Source: Thalassotalea litorea (GTDB lineage: Bacteria > Pseudomonadota > Gammaproteobacteria > Enterobacterales > Alteromonadaceae). From it: a stretch of 64,000 nucleotides of DNA. A program made the position numbers and the translations under genes. The stretch is from contig NZ_VCBC01000010.1 in assembly GCF_005843925.1 (NCBI RefSeq), positions 124,001 to 188,000 of the forward strand, given 5' to 3'. Below, one piece after another: positions 26,678-37,855 of this stretch (positions are counted from its first letter, which is position 1; the number at the start of each line of letters is the position of its first letter). Below the pieces are notes generated by a model that was given only the letters and a program-made list of their open reading frames with translations, did no database searches and was not told where the DNA came from.

Positions 26678-26716
26678 ATCGTTCAACTTTGTCGCTCAAC
26701 TTTATCGCTCAATTTT
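26678..26716. repeat. 13-bp tandem repeat spanning the glpE stop codon
   Basis: Three units of 13 bases: ATCGTTCAACTTT, GTCGCTCAACTTT, ATCGCTCAATTTT, with a fourth partial ATCG. Because 13 is not a multiple of three, gain or loss of one unit would change the glpE reading frame near its stop codon (TAA at 26702-26704 on the minus strand). Confidence 0.85.
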
Positions 26717-27034
26717 ATCGGGATGGAGTAATCCCCATTGCTCAAAACCGCCGTCGAGAGAATAGACGTCGGTAAAATCCTGGCTGATCAGAAATTGCGC
26801 CGCCTGTTGCGAAGAAATTCCATGATAACAACATACGACAGTAGGTACATCATAGTCTGCCTGATGGAGAAAATCAGTCAAATTGTCATTGGTAAGATGC
26901 ACAGCTCCGGGGATATGGCTGCTATTAAAAGAGTTCGCATCACGAATATCAACGATCACATAGTTTTTGTTAGCCAGGCCTTCGGCCACTTGCTGGGCAT
27001 TAATATGCTTAAAGGTTACTTCATTATTTTGCAC
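26702..27034 (-). CDS. glpE: Thiosulfate sulfurtransferase GlpE
   Basis: Single-domain rhodanese of 110 residues that moves sulfur from thiosulfate to thiols or cyanide. The active-site loop is CCYHGISSQ with the nucleophile Cys near residue 69; the earlier [21 protein letters not shown] and the later [10 protein letters not shown] motifs are typical of GlpE. The C-terminal five residues, DKIER, are encoded by a 13-bp tandem repeat that may be expanding. It lies 54 bases upstream of glpG. The role in the cell is unclear, but periplasmic signals are absent and it acts in the cytoplasm. Confidence 0.93.
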   Translation of the reverse strand: MQNNEVTFKHINAQQVAEGLANKNYVIVDIRDANSFNSSHIPGAVHLTNDNLTDFLHQADYDVPTVVCCYHGISSQQAAQFLISQDFTDVYSLDGGFEQWGLLHPDKIER

Positions 27035-27190
27035 GGAAAAATCTCTGTCGCATTAGATAACAGGATGTTAGCAATCCTGGTGGAGAAGTTAAAGGCAGGA
27101 AGCGCCATGGTCACGAAAATATAACCATGGCGTTTACGATTTTGTATCAATCTGACGTGCTTAGTCTCAACGGTAAGAATTGTTGATCGC

Positions 27191-28216
27191 CTAATCCCAG
27201 TTTAATATCACTTTTCCTGAATTTCCCGAGAGCATGGCATCGAAGCCCTGCTGGAAATCATCAATGGGAAAATGGTGGGTAATAATCGGAGATAAATCCA
27301 AACCCGATTGGATCAGTGAGGCCATTTTATACCAGGTCTCAAACATTTCTCGGCCATAAATGCCTTTAATGGTTAAGCCTTTAAATATCACTTTGCTCCA
27401 GTCAATAGCCATGTCTTGTCCCGGAATGCCCAGCATGGCAATTTTACCACCATTGTTCATATTCTCTAGCATATCGCTAAATGCGACTGGAACCCCGGAC
27501 ATTTCCATACCGACGTCAAAACCTTCGGTCATGCCCAGCTCGTCCATGACATCTTTGAGGTTTTCTTTACTGACATTAACCGCTCGAGTTGCCCCCATTT
27601 TGCGGGCGAGATCTAATCGGTATTCGTTGATATCCGTGATTACGACGTGGCGAGCACCGACGTGCTTAGCAACCGCTGCAGCCATAATGCCAATGGGGCC
27701 TGCGCCAGTTATCAATACATCTTCACCGACTAAATCAAATGATAACGCGGTATGCACGGCATTGCCGAATGGGTCAAAAATTGCCGCTAAATCATCGCTG
27801 ATTTCATCGGGTAATTTAAACGCGTTGTATGCGGGAATGACCAGATATTCGGCAAAGCTTCCGGTGCGATCCACACCAACACCAAAGGTGTTATTGCATA
27901 AGTGGCGACGACCGGCACGACAGTTGCGGCAATGACCACAGGTGATATGACCTTCGCCAGAAACCCGATCACCAATATTGAAACCACGGACCTCCTGGCC
28001 CATATCAATGATTTCACCGGCGTATTCATGGCCAACCACCATAGGCACAGGAATGGTTTTTTGTGACCATTCATCCCAATTATAAATATGAATGTCGGTG
28101 CCACAAATGGCGGTTCTTTTAATCTTAATCAACAGATCATTGTGACCCATTTCCGGTTTGGGTGAATCTGTCATCCAGATGCCAGGTTCAGCCTTTAACT
28201 TTGCTAAGGATTTCAT
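27191..28216 (-). CDS. tdh: L-threonine 3-dehydrogenase
   Basis: Zinc- and NAD-dependent dehydrogenase that oxidises threonine to 2-amino-3-oxobutyrate. The 341-residue protein has catalytic zinc residues Cys38 (TAICGTD), His63 and Glu64 (VVGHEYAGE), the structural zinc cysteines in [19 protein letters not shown], and the Rossmann motif [19 protein letters not shown]. Positions equal those of E. coli Tdh. It follows kbl by 10 bases in the usual kbl-tdh operon, which together turns threonine into glycine and acetyl-CoA. Confidence 0.98.
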   Translation of the reverse strand: MKSLAKLKAEPGIWMTDSPKPEMGHNDLLIKIKRTAICGTDIHIYNWDEWSQKTIPVPMVVGHEYAGEIIDMGQEVRGFNIGDRVSGEGHITCGHCRNCRAGRRHLCNNTFGVGVDRTGSFAEYLVIPAYNAFKLPDEISDDLAAIFDPFGNAVHTALSFDLVGEDVLITGAGPIGIMAAAVAKHVGARHVVITDINEYRLDLARKMGATRAVNVSKENLKDVMDELGMTEGFDVGMEMSGVPVAFSDMLENMNNGGKIAMLGIPGQDMAIDWSKVIFKGLTIKGIYGREMFETWYKMASLIQSGLDLSPIITHHFPIDDFQQGFDAMLSGNSGKVILNWD

Positions 28217-28226
28217 CGTTATCTAC

Positions 28227-29420
28227 CTAAATAATGCCCATGTCTTTACCGATACGGATAAAGGCATCAATTGCTTTATCTAACTGCGCCTGTGTATGCG
28301 CAGCTGAGATTTGGGTGCGAATACGAGCCTGGCCTTTGGGAACCACAGGAAAAGAGAAACCAATCACATAAATGCCCTGGGCTAAAAGTCGGTCGGCCAT
28401 ATCAGACGCTACTTTGGCATCGCCCAGCATTACCGGGACGATGGCATGATCCGCGCCGGCACAGGTAAAACCAGCAGCTTCCATTTTGCTACGAAAATAG
28501 GCGGCATTTGATTTTAATGTCTGACGAAGTTCACCACCATCTGCCAACATGTCTAGCACCTTGATTGACGCGCTAACAATGGCAGGAGCCAATGAGTTTG
28601 AGAATAAATATGGGCGAGAACGTTGGCGCAACCATTCAACAATTTCTTTTTTACCGGATGTATAACCACCGGATGCACCACCCATGGCCTTACCTAACGT
28701 ACCGGTAATGATATCGACGCGACTCATAACATCACAGTATTCATGAGAGCCTCGACCGTCCTCACCAACAAAGCCAACGGCGTGGGAATCATCTACCATC
28801 ACCAGAGCATTGTATTTATCGGCTAAATCACAAATGCCTTTTAGGTTGGCAATAACACCATCCATTGAAAATACACCGTCAGTGGCAATTAACTTGTAGC
28901 GAGCGCCTGCGGCATCGGCAGCAATCAATTGCGCTTCCAATTCTTTCATATCGTTATTCGCGTAACGAAAACGCTTGGCTTTACATAAACGCACGCCATC
29001 AATGATAGAGGCATGGTTTAATGCATCGGAGATAATTGCATCTTCAGGGCCTAGGATAGTTTCAAACAAACCGGCATTGGCATCGAAACAGGAGGAATAA
29101 AGAATGGTATCTTCCATGCCTAAGAAGGCGCTTAGCTTTTGCTCTAAGGTTTTATGGATATCCTGAGTACCACAGATAAAACGCACCGATGCCATACCAA
29201 AACCGTGGTCATCAAGACCTGCTTTCGCAGCGGCGATCAATTGCGGGTGATTGGCCAGACCCAGGTAATTATTGGCACAAAAGTTAATGACATCTTCACC
29301 ACTACTGACCGCAATTTCGGCCTGCTGTGCGGAGGTGATAACGCGTTCTGCTTTGTAAAGACCTTCGTCTTTAACCTGGTCAATTTGTTGTTGAAGGTGT
29401 TGTAAAAAATTTGCTGCCAT
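28227..29420 (-). CDS. kbl: 2-amino-3-ketobutyrate CoA ligase (glycine C-acetyltransferase)
   Basis: PLP enzyme that splits the unstable product of Tdh into glycine and acetyl-CoA. It has 397 residues from the ATG at 29420 (MAANFLQHL), chosen over the ATG at 29438 because TGAGG lies at the right distance. The PLP lysine is in [18 protein letters not shown], and the substrate-binding [15 protein letters not shown] is present. Sequence follows E. coli Kbl almost throughout. The unusual closeness of kbl and tdh (10 bases) channels the labile intermediate. A 187-base upstream gap should contain the promoter; I see no lysine or glycine riboswitch in it. Confidence 0.97.
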   Translation of the reverse strand: MAANFLQHLQQQIDQVKDEGLYKAERVITSAQQAEIAVSSGEDVINFCANNYLGLANHPQLIAAAKAGLDDHGFGMASVRFICGTQDIHKTLEQKLSAFLGMEDTILYSSCFDANAGLFETILGPEDAIISDALNHASIIDGVRLCKAKRFRYANNDMKELEAQLIAADAAGARYKLIATDGVFSMDGVIANLKGICDLADKYNALVMVDDSHAVGFVGEDGRGSHEYCDVMSRVDIITGTLGKAMGGASGGYTSGKKEIVEWLRQRSRPYLFSNSLAPAIVSASIKVLDMLADGGELRQTLKSNAAYFRSKMEAAGFTCAGADHAIVPVMLGDAKVASDMADRLLAQGIYVIGFSFPVVPKGQARIRTQISAAHTQAQLDKAIDAFIRIGKDMGII

Positions 29421-29607
29421 ATGCGCCTCAGATAACATGTTGGAACGGCCAAAAAAATTGGCCGATATTGTACGCTTATTCTTAATGAATTAAAGGTCTG
29501 AAGGCCGATAACGGTCTGTTCAGCCTAAAAAACATTATTGTACTGCAACTGCTTGTGTTATTGCTTTAATAAGGCAGTGGTCTGGCTTTTACCCGTGTTT
29601 TAATTGT

Positions 29608-30465
29608 TCATAAATATTTACGATGGAAGCGCAAATGATCTTCAATAAAGGTACTGATAAAAAAGTAGCTATGATCAAATCCTTCAGCAGCGGTGTAATC
29701 CAGCACTTTTCCTTTACCTTCACAGGCTTCAATAAGGGCCTGTGGCTTTAACTGTTCGTTTAAAAAATCATCCGACAGCCCTTGAGTAACTTTCAACGGT
29801 AACGCCAAAAAAGGGTCGTCACTTGCCAGTGAATTTATCAATTCACAGCTATCCCACTGCCACCAACTTTCCTGGTTATCACCAAGATACCCTGCCAGGG
29901 CTTTTTGTCCCCATGGACAATTCATTGGGTTGGTAATTGGCGCAAATGCACTTACCGATTGATACATTCCTGGATTTTTAATGGCACAAATCAGCGCGCC
30001 ATGGCCACCCATTGAATGACCAGAAATGGATTTCTTATCCGTGACATTAAAATTTTCTGCAATGATGGCGGGTAATTCTTTGGTCACATAGTCGTACATT
30101 TGATAATGGTTTTGGTACTGGGGAGCGCTGGCATTGACATAAAAACCTGCGCCGAGGCCAAAATCATAGGCACCATGGATATCGTCTGGTACGTCATCAC
30201 CCCTGGGGCTGGTATCAGGCATCACCAGAATCATCCCCAATTCATCGGCAACCCGTTGAGCGCCGGCTTTGGTACTAAAATTTTCATCATTACAGGTAAG
30301 GCCGGATAACCAGTAGAGCACAGGCAACGCTTGTTCACTAGCTAAGGCGGGTTGGTAAATGGCAAATGTCATTTGGCAATGATTGACATTGGAATGGTGG
30401 CTAAACCTTTGGTGGTTGCCGGAAAACATACGATTGCTGCTAACGCGACAAAGGGCTGTGGTCAT
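29608..30465 (-). CDS. fghA: S-formylglutathione hydrolase
   Basis: Esterase D-type alpha/beta hydrolase that releases formate and glutathione from S-formylglutathione. From the ATG at 30465 it has 285 residues, near the usual 276-282; an in-frame start at 30513 would add a 16-residue basic tail. The triad is Ser in GHSMGGHGAL, Asp in GLSDDFLNEQ and His in GFDHSYFF; the oxyanion segment WLSGLTCNDENF matches FrmB/FghA. It lies 87 bases after the class III alcohol dehydrogenase on the same strand, forming the glutathione-dependent formaldehyde pathway. Confidence 0.94.
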   Translation of the reverse strand: MTTALCRVSSNRMFSGNHQRFSHHSNVNHCQMTFAIYQPALASEQALPVLYWLSGLTCNDENFSTKAGAQRVADELGMILVMPDTSPRGDDVPDDIHGAYDFGLGAGFYVNASAPQYQNHYQMYDYVTKELPAIIAENFNVTDKKSISGHSMGGHGALICAIKNPGMYQSVSAFAPITNPMNCPWGQKALAGYLGDNQESWWQWDSCELINSLASDDPFLALPLKVTQGLSDDFLNEQLKPQALIEACEGKGKVLDYTAAEGFDHSYFFISTFIEDHLRFHRKYL

Positions 30466-30552
30466 AAATGGTTCTCGTGTGAATCTGTGATTAATATTAG
30501 ATCGTTTTGACAAACGAGCTGATTGTTATGAAGCGCATTTTATCTAAATGCG

Positions 30553-31689
<1,137 letters not shown>

Positions 31690-31752
31690 TTAGAAAACAG
31701 TATAGTTCAACTACTTCTGGGAGCGCTTAAAATGGGCGGTTTGCTCCAATAT

Positions 31753-34644
31753 TTAGGGAGCAACTGCAGAAACGTTTTTGCTCTCTATCGTAGTAAATGT
31801 TTTATCAAACAACACCTTATTATCAAGTGTCATGATCTGCAAGCGCCAGTCACCTTCGATTATCTCGTAGTCTTGAGCAAGTACAAACCGAATAGATGCA
31901 TCATGTCCGACAGACAGCAGTAGGGTTTTTTCTTCAGAATGCTCTTTGATAGCCTCAGGCAGTGTCCACTTATACTTGACCATTGTTCTGGCCCAACGTT
32001 CTACATCATCGTCTGTATCGACTGTGAGTCTGGCACCAAATGTTGCGCCTTTTTTCAGGGGCACACTGGTAAATGACCGGTCTTCGATTGCAATTTCATC
32101 GGTTACCAGTGGTTCGCGATTTTCAGCCTTGTATATGCCAAATTCAATGTCATCTAAATAAAGGTTGGTGGTTTTGAGTTCATAGCTGTCAATAATTTGC
32201 TGATTAAATTGCTTTAATTGTTCCTGATTAAACGTGTTGTTATGGCTTATGAAGTTCACCGCGCTGCGGATTTCTTCAAAAAATTCTTTTTCAAATGCTC
32301 TTTTTTCTTTGTCGGTTTTATCAAGTAGGAACAAGGTGTTAAAACAAGCATCCAAATCTTGCTCAGTTCCGGTACCTAGACATTTTGCTGTTGCGATACC
32401 AAGCTCGCCAAACTTATGTTCTTGTTCCAACGCTTTCTGGAAGTAAAGGAAAGATTGATCTACGTCTCTTTCTATCACTAAGCCCTTTTGATAAAGATTC
32501 GCTAAACGATAGCTTGCCTCTGCATACCCATGTTCCGACGATTTTTTATACCAATCAATCGCTTTGTTAATGTCCTTATCATATTCCTTCCCCTGATGGT
32601 AAAAGCTACCGATAGTGAACATGGCTCTATTTTCGCCAAGACCCGCCGATAAGTTGTAATAGTGTGCGGCTCTAGCAAAATCTTTTTTGGTCGCCATGTC
32701 CAAGGTATAACCGTCGGCAATGTTAATAAAATCTTCCGCATAGCTTTTATCGGCATGTTCACCGGTCGGTAGGGGGAGATCTAATTTACGACGAATAAAG
32801 TCATCGATAAAACCGAACATGTGCCTATCTCCTTCCCAAACATGATGCCCATGGCCCACGCCCTTATAGAAAAGGTATTCGACTTCTTTATTCAGTTGTT
32901 GCAAACGGTACTTCATTCGATTTGCCTGCTCGAAATCGGCGCGTTTATCTTCGGTACCCGCCATAAGCAAAATTGGAGGATGTATTTGTTCGGCGAAATA
33001 AAATGGCGAAACGTCTTTTAGTGATTCATCCTGCTCGCCCACTACTTTTCTTATTTCTTTGCGACTTTCTTCCAAAGTCCGGTAATTAGTCGCGTTGAAT
33101 AATAATGGCAAGTCGTAGATTCCGAATAGGGACACGACACATTCATATTGCGCCGGATGTGCAATTGCTAACATCACGGCTGAGTATCCGCCGTAACTGG
33201 CACCAATTGAACACATGTGTTCAAACTTATGTTCCTGTTGTACCTGATTGACTACAGCTGTGATGTCCTGTTCTATGACTTGTCCAAACTGGCCTCGGCC
33301 GCTATTTAAAAAGGCCTTACCGAAACCTTTAGAACCTCGGAAGTTGACATTAAGAATGGAATATCCACGACTTGCTAAGTATTGAATTTCTGGGTTGAAG
33401 GCAGCAGTATCGCGAACGCCAATCGGACCACCATGAGGATATACTAACAATACGCCATTGCTATTTTTTTTCGGCTTAGTCAGTATCGCCTCGATAGCAA
33501 TATTGTCTTCCGTCGTTACCGAAAAGGTTTTTGCAGAAGTAAATAGAATATCTTCCAAATCCAAAAATTTACGATGTAACAAGGTCGCTTTATTGTTTTT
33601 TGCATCGTAATAATAATAGGTTCCGGGATCATCTGCGGCAAAGGTGGCCACTATTTTGAAATCCTCGTTCAATGAGGTATCGAGAATTGTTAAGTTCTGA
33701 CCATCAAAAGTTTCTTTGAGTTTTTGCGCCAATTGCTTTTGTTCTGCTGCGATATACTCGGTTCGGGCAATGCCGTGATCCAGATACATTACGGATTTTA
33801 CGCCTTCGCCCTGTTCATCAAGTGTCGCCCCGGTCAGGTCATACATAGGGTGCTGGTAAAGTATGTTACCAATGGTTTGGGTGTCGATATCGAAAGCGAC
33901 TAAAGAGACTTTGTCCTGATCTTTATCTGTAAGTACGGCGAATGTATTTTCGTCGAGTAATCCGATGGGTCTGAAGTAGGTCTCATCTTCCATGGTTAAA
34001 TAAGAGCGCCAGGATTTTGCCCCTGGAGGTAAAAACCAAAATTCTAATTCCTCGTCATCTCGGGTGACTGACAACAAAGATTTGCTTTTTGGATCATAAG
34101 CATAATGAATGCCCCTTTTAAGGGGGTTGGCAAAAATAATACTATTTTCCACATTGCCAGTTTCTAGTTGTTCTGGACTGGTTTTGATCAGCTTAGTTTT
34201 TTTTCGCTTGCCGGTGTTGTAAGCAAATAAAAGTTGATTTGGCTTATCAGCCAAAGGAGCTATCAGGTAGCCCTCGGCTTTTGCCTTTTTCCAGGATCCT
34301 TTTGGGTTTTCTTTAGAGAAATCGATATGAATAAAACCGTAAAAGTCTCTTAATGCCACATACACGGTTTTATTATCAATCCAGGTATATTGATTTATGT
34401 TTAAATTTTTCTCATGTTTGTTGAACTTTAACAGGGGGGAGCGTTTACCTGTGATAGGTTCGACCAAATCTAAAACCCGATAGTCATCGCGAATATCATA
34501 GCTAAGAATATATTGGCCATCGGGGCTGATTTGCATGGAAATATGCTCGGGATTTCGAAACAGTTTACTTGCTGGTATTGGGTTTACGGCCCACGTTGAT
34601 GTACTGATTATGGCCGTTAGCAGGAGAACGATAATCGCTTTCAT
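31753..34644 (-). CDS. Exported S9 peptidase fused to Sel1 repeats and a DUF3859-like domain
   Basis: A 963-residue exported protein. Order: signal peptide (1-19, cleavage near TWA-VN), beta-propeller (20-385), S9 alpha/beta hydrolase with PHGGP (403-407), Ser483 in GASYGGYS, Asp566 in GTEDKRAD and His near 598 in GVGHGH, then two to three Sel1-like repeats (about 655-765, e.g. AHYYNLSAGLGENRAMFTIGSFYHQG and AIDWYKKSSEHGYAEASYRLANLYQKG), and a C-terminal DUF3859-like region (835-950: EFGIYKAENREP, KKGATFGARLTV, GDWRLQI). Sel1 repeats usually bind proteins, so they may recruit substrates. It starts one base inside the stop of the upstream lipoprotein gene, implying co-expression. Function beyond peptide hydrolysis is unknown. 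Confidence 0.85.
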   Translation of the reverse strand: MKAIIVLLLTAIISTSTWAVNPIPASKLFRNPEHISMQISPDGQYILSYDIRDDYRVLDLVEPITGKRSPLLKFNKHEKNLNINQYTWIDNKTVYVALRDFYGFIHIDFSKENPKGSWKKAKAEGYLIAPLADKPNQLLFAYNTGKRKKTKLIKTSPEQLETGNVENSIIFANPLKRGIHYAYDPKSKSLLSVTRDDEELEFWFLPPGAKSWRSYLTMEDETYFRPIGLLDENTFAVLTDKDQDKVSLVAFDIDTQTIGNILYQHPMYDLTGATLDEQGEGVKSVMYLDHGIARTEYIAAEQKQLAQKLKETFDGQNLTILDTSLNEDFKIVATFAADDPGTYYYYDAKNNKATLLHRKFLDLEDILFTSAKTFSVTTEDNIAIEAILTKPKKNSNGVLLVYPHGGPIGVRDTAAFNPEIQYLASRGYSILNVNFRGSKGFGKAFLNSGRGQFGQVIEQDITAVVNQVQQEHKFEHMCSIGASYGGYSAVMLAIAHPAQYECVVSLFGIYDLPLLFNATNYRTLEESRKEIRKVVGEQDESLKDVSPFYFAEQIHPPILLMAGTEDKRADFEQANRMKYRLQQLNKEVEYLFYKGVGHGHHVWEGDRHMFGFIDDFIRRKLDLPLPTGEHADKSYAEDFINIADGYTLDMATKKDFARAAHYYNLSAGLGENRAMFTIGSFYHQGKEYDKDINKAIDWYKKSSEHGYAEASYRLANLYQKGLVIERDVDQSFLYFQKALEQEHKFGELGIATAKCLGTGTEQDLDACFNTLFLLDKTDKEKRAFEKEFFEEIRSAVNFISHNNTFNQEQLKQFNQQIIDSYELKTTNLYLDDIEFGIYKAENREPLVTDEIAIEDRSFTSVPLKKGATFGARLTVDTDDDVERWARTMVKYKWTLPEAIKEHSEEKTLLLSVGHDASIRFVLAQDYEIIEGDWRLQIMTLDNKVLFDKTFTTIESKNVSAVAP

Positions 34645-35198
34645 TATAAATCTCCTTTTTCATTGTTATTTAGGACAATGTCAAAGAACTCGTCTTCTCC
34701 CGGACCATGATACGTCAGCTTACGGTTTGCCAAAATTGTAGAGAAGTCATCCTGTAAAAACTCCAGGGCAAGAGAGGATTTATTCATCAATTCTACACGA
34801 TGGCGTCTAGACCACCAGCCGCTGGTTTGAACATCTAGGTGACCGACATAACTTATCACGCCTTTTTCGACCTTAAAATTCCAAAGGTCATCTTCGAAGC
34901 CGACAATACTGAACCAATTGTTAAGTTTTATCTTATGAATTTGATATTCACCTTCGGGCAGGTTTATCAGAATATAATTAGTCCCACTGCGCAGATCATC
35001 AGCGGTCAGCCAGATGTCTTTTTCTCCACTAATCCAGATTTTGTTTAAGCTAATGCTGGTATCTACAGCAATGAGAAGATAGCCTTCATCGACTTCAAGT
35101 TTATTATCAATATCTTCTTTGATACTGGTGACATTAGAGGCACAGCTGGCAGTGAGAATTGCCAGGGCGATGAGAATTAATCTACGGAAATAATCCAT
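34644..35198 (-). CDS. Uncharacterised lipoprotein cotranscribed with the S9-Sel1 peptidase
   Basis: A 184-residue lipoprotein: signal MDYFRRLILIALAILTASC with lipobox LTASC at Cys19. The body, EGYLLIAVDTSISLNKIWISG then GTNYILINLPEGEYQIHKIKLN, has the strand-turn-PEGEYQI pattern found in other DUF2846-like lipoproteins of this window, with a longer Trp/Phe-rich middle (residues 95-135). The stop and the peptidase start overlap as TAATG, so the two are translated as a pair. Anchored in a membrane, it could partner the peptidase. I do not recognise the family with confidence. Confidence 0.72.
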   Translation of the reverse strand: MDYFRRLILIALAILTASCASNVTSIKEDIDNKLEVDEGYLLIAVDTSISLNKIWISGEKDIWLTADDLRSGTNYILINLPEGEYQIHKIKLNNWFSIVGFEDDLWNFKVEKGVISYVGHLDVQTSGWWSRRHRVELMNKSSLALEFLQDDFSTILANRKLTYHGPGEDEFFDIVLNNNEKGDL

Positions 35199-35416
35199 TA
35201 TCCAGTTGCTCTATTGCAGAAGTAAACATTTCCTGAATTATTACTTCCTTGTAAAAAAACGTCATTCATTATATGAACAATCGTTTTCGAAAGTAAAATT
35301 ATCCTGTGGTATTTTGTCCTTGTTTCAGCAGGTTGGTGAAATATCTGGACATTTGTTGAATTTGTCTAGTCAACGTATAATTCTTTAATAACTTCAATCA
35401 GTTTACGGGTAGCCGT

Positions 35417-36712
35417 TTGTTTTCTTTACTGATCTATCAATTACTATCATTACTACTTCTTCCCCTTTTGCTGTTAGCTCTACTGGTCCGTTCCAGAAAA
35501 CAAGTGGCTTATCGACAACGCATTGGCGAACGCCTCGGATGGGTTGGTATCCAACAGCACGGTGGCATCATTGTTCATGCTGCCAGTGTCGGTGAAGTGA
35601 TGGCCATTAAGCCGATTGTTGAAGGTTTATTAAAACAATATCCCGAATTACCGCTAACCGTTACCACGTTTACGCCAACAGGATCGGCGCAGGTGACAAA
35701 ACAGTTCGGTGACCGAGTTCAGCACTGTTACATCCCGTTAGATAATATGATTAGCGTTAATCTGTTCTTATCGACCTTGAAGCCTAAGTTATTGATTTTA
35801 ATGGAGACAGAGCTTTGGCCGCAGCTGATTCACAGCACATTTAAACGCAATATTCCGTTATTGTTGATTAATGCCCGCTTGTCGCAAAAATCTTTGGCAA
35901 GTTATCAGAAACTGCGTTGGTTGATTTCACCGGCATTAAATAAATTTCATCGAATCCTCGCCCAAAGTGAGGAGAATCGGGATCGCTTTATTTCTTTAGG
36001 GGCGGCCCCAGAACGGGTAAGTCATAGCGGAAATTTGAAATACGATATCCGCTTAACGGAAGCGCTGGAAACCAAAGTTGAGGCCTTACGACAATTGCCT
36101 ATTGCGAATCATCGAGTGGTGGTTGCAGGCAGTACCCATCAAGGAGAAGAAGCTTTAATCATCAAAGCGTTTATCAATGTAAAAGAACTCTATCCCGATT
36201 TATTGCTTGTTCTGGTACCCCGTCATCCAGAACGTTTTGATAAAGTACAGGATTTATGCCAGCAACATGGTCTTGCGGTGGCACGTCGTTCTGCCAATGA
36301 CGCTATCGGTGAACAAACCGATGTTTGGCTCGTTGATACGCTGGGAGAGTTACTCGCATTTTATGGTATCGCCGATATCTGTATTGTTGCCGGAAGCTTT
36401 TTTGAGGTAGGTGGGCATAACCCATTAGAGCCGGCGCTATTTGCCAAACCCATTATCGTTGGCCCTAATATGGCGAATTTTAATGATGTATGTGAGCAGT
36501 TACTGCGCGCTGAAGGTATGGTTCAGCTTAAAGGGGTTCAGCACGCTCCGCACCAACAACAACTGCATCAACATCTTCAGCATGAGCTTCAGCATTTGCT
36601 CGGCGCCCGGGATGAAGCCAAAGCTTTAGGCCAAAACGCCGCAGCACTACTGGCGAAAAATCAAGGCGCGGCGCAACGTACGCAAACTGAAATCGAACAA
36701 CTCCTGAATTAA
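35417..36712 (+). CDS. waaA: 3-deoxy-D-manno-octulosonic acid transferase (Kdo transferase)
   Basis: Adds Kdo to lipid IVA at the cytoplasmic face of the inner membrane, the first inner-core step of LPS synthesis. At 431 residues it has an N-terminal membrane anchor (residues 1-25), the glycosyltransferase domain with the catalytic Glu in HAASVGEVMA, the TTFTPTGS motif, and METELWPQLI; the C-terminal half contains the nucleotide-sugar site GSFFEVGGHNPLEPA. The start is TTG at 35417, chosen for the anchor length. It lies ahead of the heptosyltransferase and Kdo kinase genes, and coaD and mutM follow as in E. coli. Confidence 0.95.
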   Translation: MFSLLIYQLLSLLLLPLLLLALLVRSRKQVAYRQRIGERLGWVGIQQHGGIIVHAASVGEVMAIKPIVEGLLKQYPELPLTVTTFTPTGSAQVTKQFGDRVQHCYIPLDNMISVNLFLSTLKPKLLILMETELWPQLIHSTFKRNIPLLLINARLSQKSLASYQKLRWLISPALNKFHRILAQSEENRDRFISLGAAPERVSHSGNLKYDIRLTEALETKVEALRQLPIANHRVVVAGSTHQGEEALIIKAFINVKELYPDLLLVLVPRHPERFDKVQDLCQQHGLAVARRSANDAIGEQTDVWLVDTLGELLAFYGIADICIVAGSFFEVGGHNPLEPALFAKPIIVGPNMANFNDVCEQLLRAEGMVQLKGVQHAPHQQQLHQHLQHELQHLLGARDEAKALGQNAAALLAKNQGAAQRTQTEIEQLLN

Positions 36713-36745
36713 CATCATTCTGGGTGCAGGCATTTATTGCTCAGC

Positions 36746-37792
36746 CTAGTTTGCTTGTTTGCTCAAAACCCGGTCGATTTGGCTTTGTACCATATCAAAG
36801 GTAATTAAGTGCATCAGTTCGCCTTTTGCGCGAGTGCCAAATGGTATCTGCGCCAGAGGTTTTCCCTGTTGTTGTTCAATGGCTTGCTGGTAGACACTAA
36901 CTACATTATCTCGATATAAATAAGGCCCGGTGCGTTCGGGATTGGAATGGGCATACAGGCCTATCACCGGGGTATTCACGGTAACCGCCATATGTGCAGG
37001 TCCGGTATCCGGCGCAATTACTAACTGGGCATTTTCCAACACTGCCAGCATTTGTTTTAACGATGTTTTACCCACCAGGTTTAGTGGCGCCTGGACGCAT
37101 TGCGATTCAATGGCTTGAGCAAGCTCAACGTCTAACCGGGCAGGGCCACCACATAGCACAACCTGATAGCCAAGCTTGGTTAAGTAGTCTGCCGTTTGAG
37201 CATAGCCTTGTGCATGCCAGTTGCGCTCCGCCTTGCTTGCCGCAGGCGAGATCACTACATAATTTTTATCGTCAATATTTTGCTCGACGAATGCCGTATC
37301 TTGTTCTCCGTGGGGCATTAGCCAGTGCGGCGCTTCGGTTTTAACACCGATGGCACGGGCAAAGGCCATAAAACCATCCAAAACATGTGGGTTTTTCTGG
37401 GCTTCTACGGTTTTTTTGGTAAATAGCCATTGGCCTTCTTTGGCTCTGGCTTTGTCGAAGCCAATTTTGACACTGGCCGGGATGAATAAACTGGCGATGC
37501 TGGCACGCAATGCCACCTGCATATGCAATAACACATCAAATGCACGATCTTGCATTTGTTGTCTTAATTCCTGATAGCCACGCCAGCCTTTTGATTTATC
37601 GAAGATGATAAATTCGACACCGGGCAGATCCTGTAATAATCGATATTCAATTTTTCCGAGCACCCAGGTAATTTTTATTTCTGGATAGTGTTTTTGAATT
37701 TGTTGTACCATAGCCACGGCGTGACAAACATCACCAATAGCGGATAACCTTAGAATACAAAGAGATTTTAGGTTGGAGAGCTGCGCTGTCAT
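36746..37792 (-). CDS. Glycosyltransferase family 9, probable LPS heptosyltransferase (OpsX/WaaC-like)
   Basis: A 348-residue GT-B glycosyltransferase. The N-terminal SLCILRLSAIGDVCHAVAMVQQIQ is the family 9 opening; the C-terminal domain has PAASKAERNWHAQGYA and APDTGPAHMAVTVNTPVIGLYAHSNPERTGPY, the ADP-heptose site. It most resembles the heptosyltransferase I of organisms with Kdo kinase, such as Haemophilus OpsX, which lies next to kdkA there too. It should add the first heptose to phosphorylated Kdo. It is convergent with waaA and divergent from kdkA. Specificity is inferred from context. Confidence 0.82.
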   Translation of the reverse strand: MTAQLSNLKSLCILRLSAIGDVCHAVAMVQQIQKHYPEIKITWVLGKIEYRLLQDLPGVEFIIFDKSKGWRGYQELRQQMQDRAFDVLLHMQVALRASIASLFIPASVKIGFDKARAKEGQWLFTKKTVEAQKNPHVLDGFMAFARAIGVKTEAPHWLMPHGEQDTAFVEQNIDDKNYVVISPAASKAERNWHAQGYAQTADYLTKLGYQVVLCGGPARLDVELAQAIESQCVQAPLNLVGKTSLKQMLAVLENAQLVIAPDTGPAHMAVTVNTPVIGLYAHSNPERTGPYLYRDNVVSVYQQAIEQQQGKPLAQIPFGTRAKGELMHLITFDMVQSQIDRVLSKQAN

Positions 37793-37855
37793 AATTGAAA
37801 ATCCGCGTAAGGCTGACCACTTTTGACCAGCTGACTAAATGAAAGGCTTATTATC

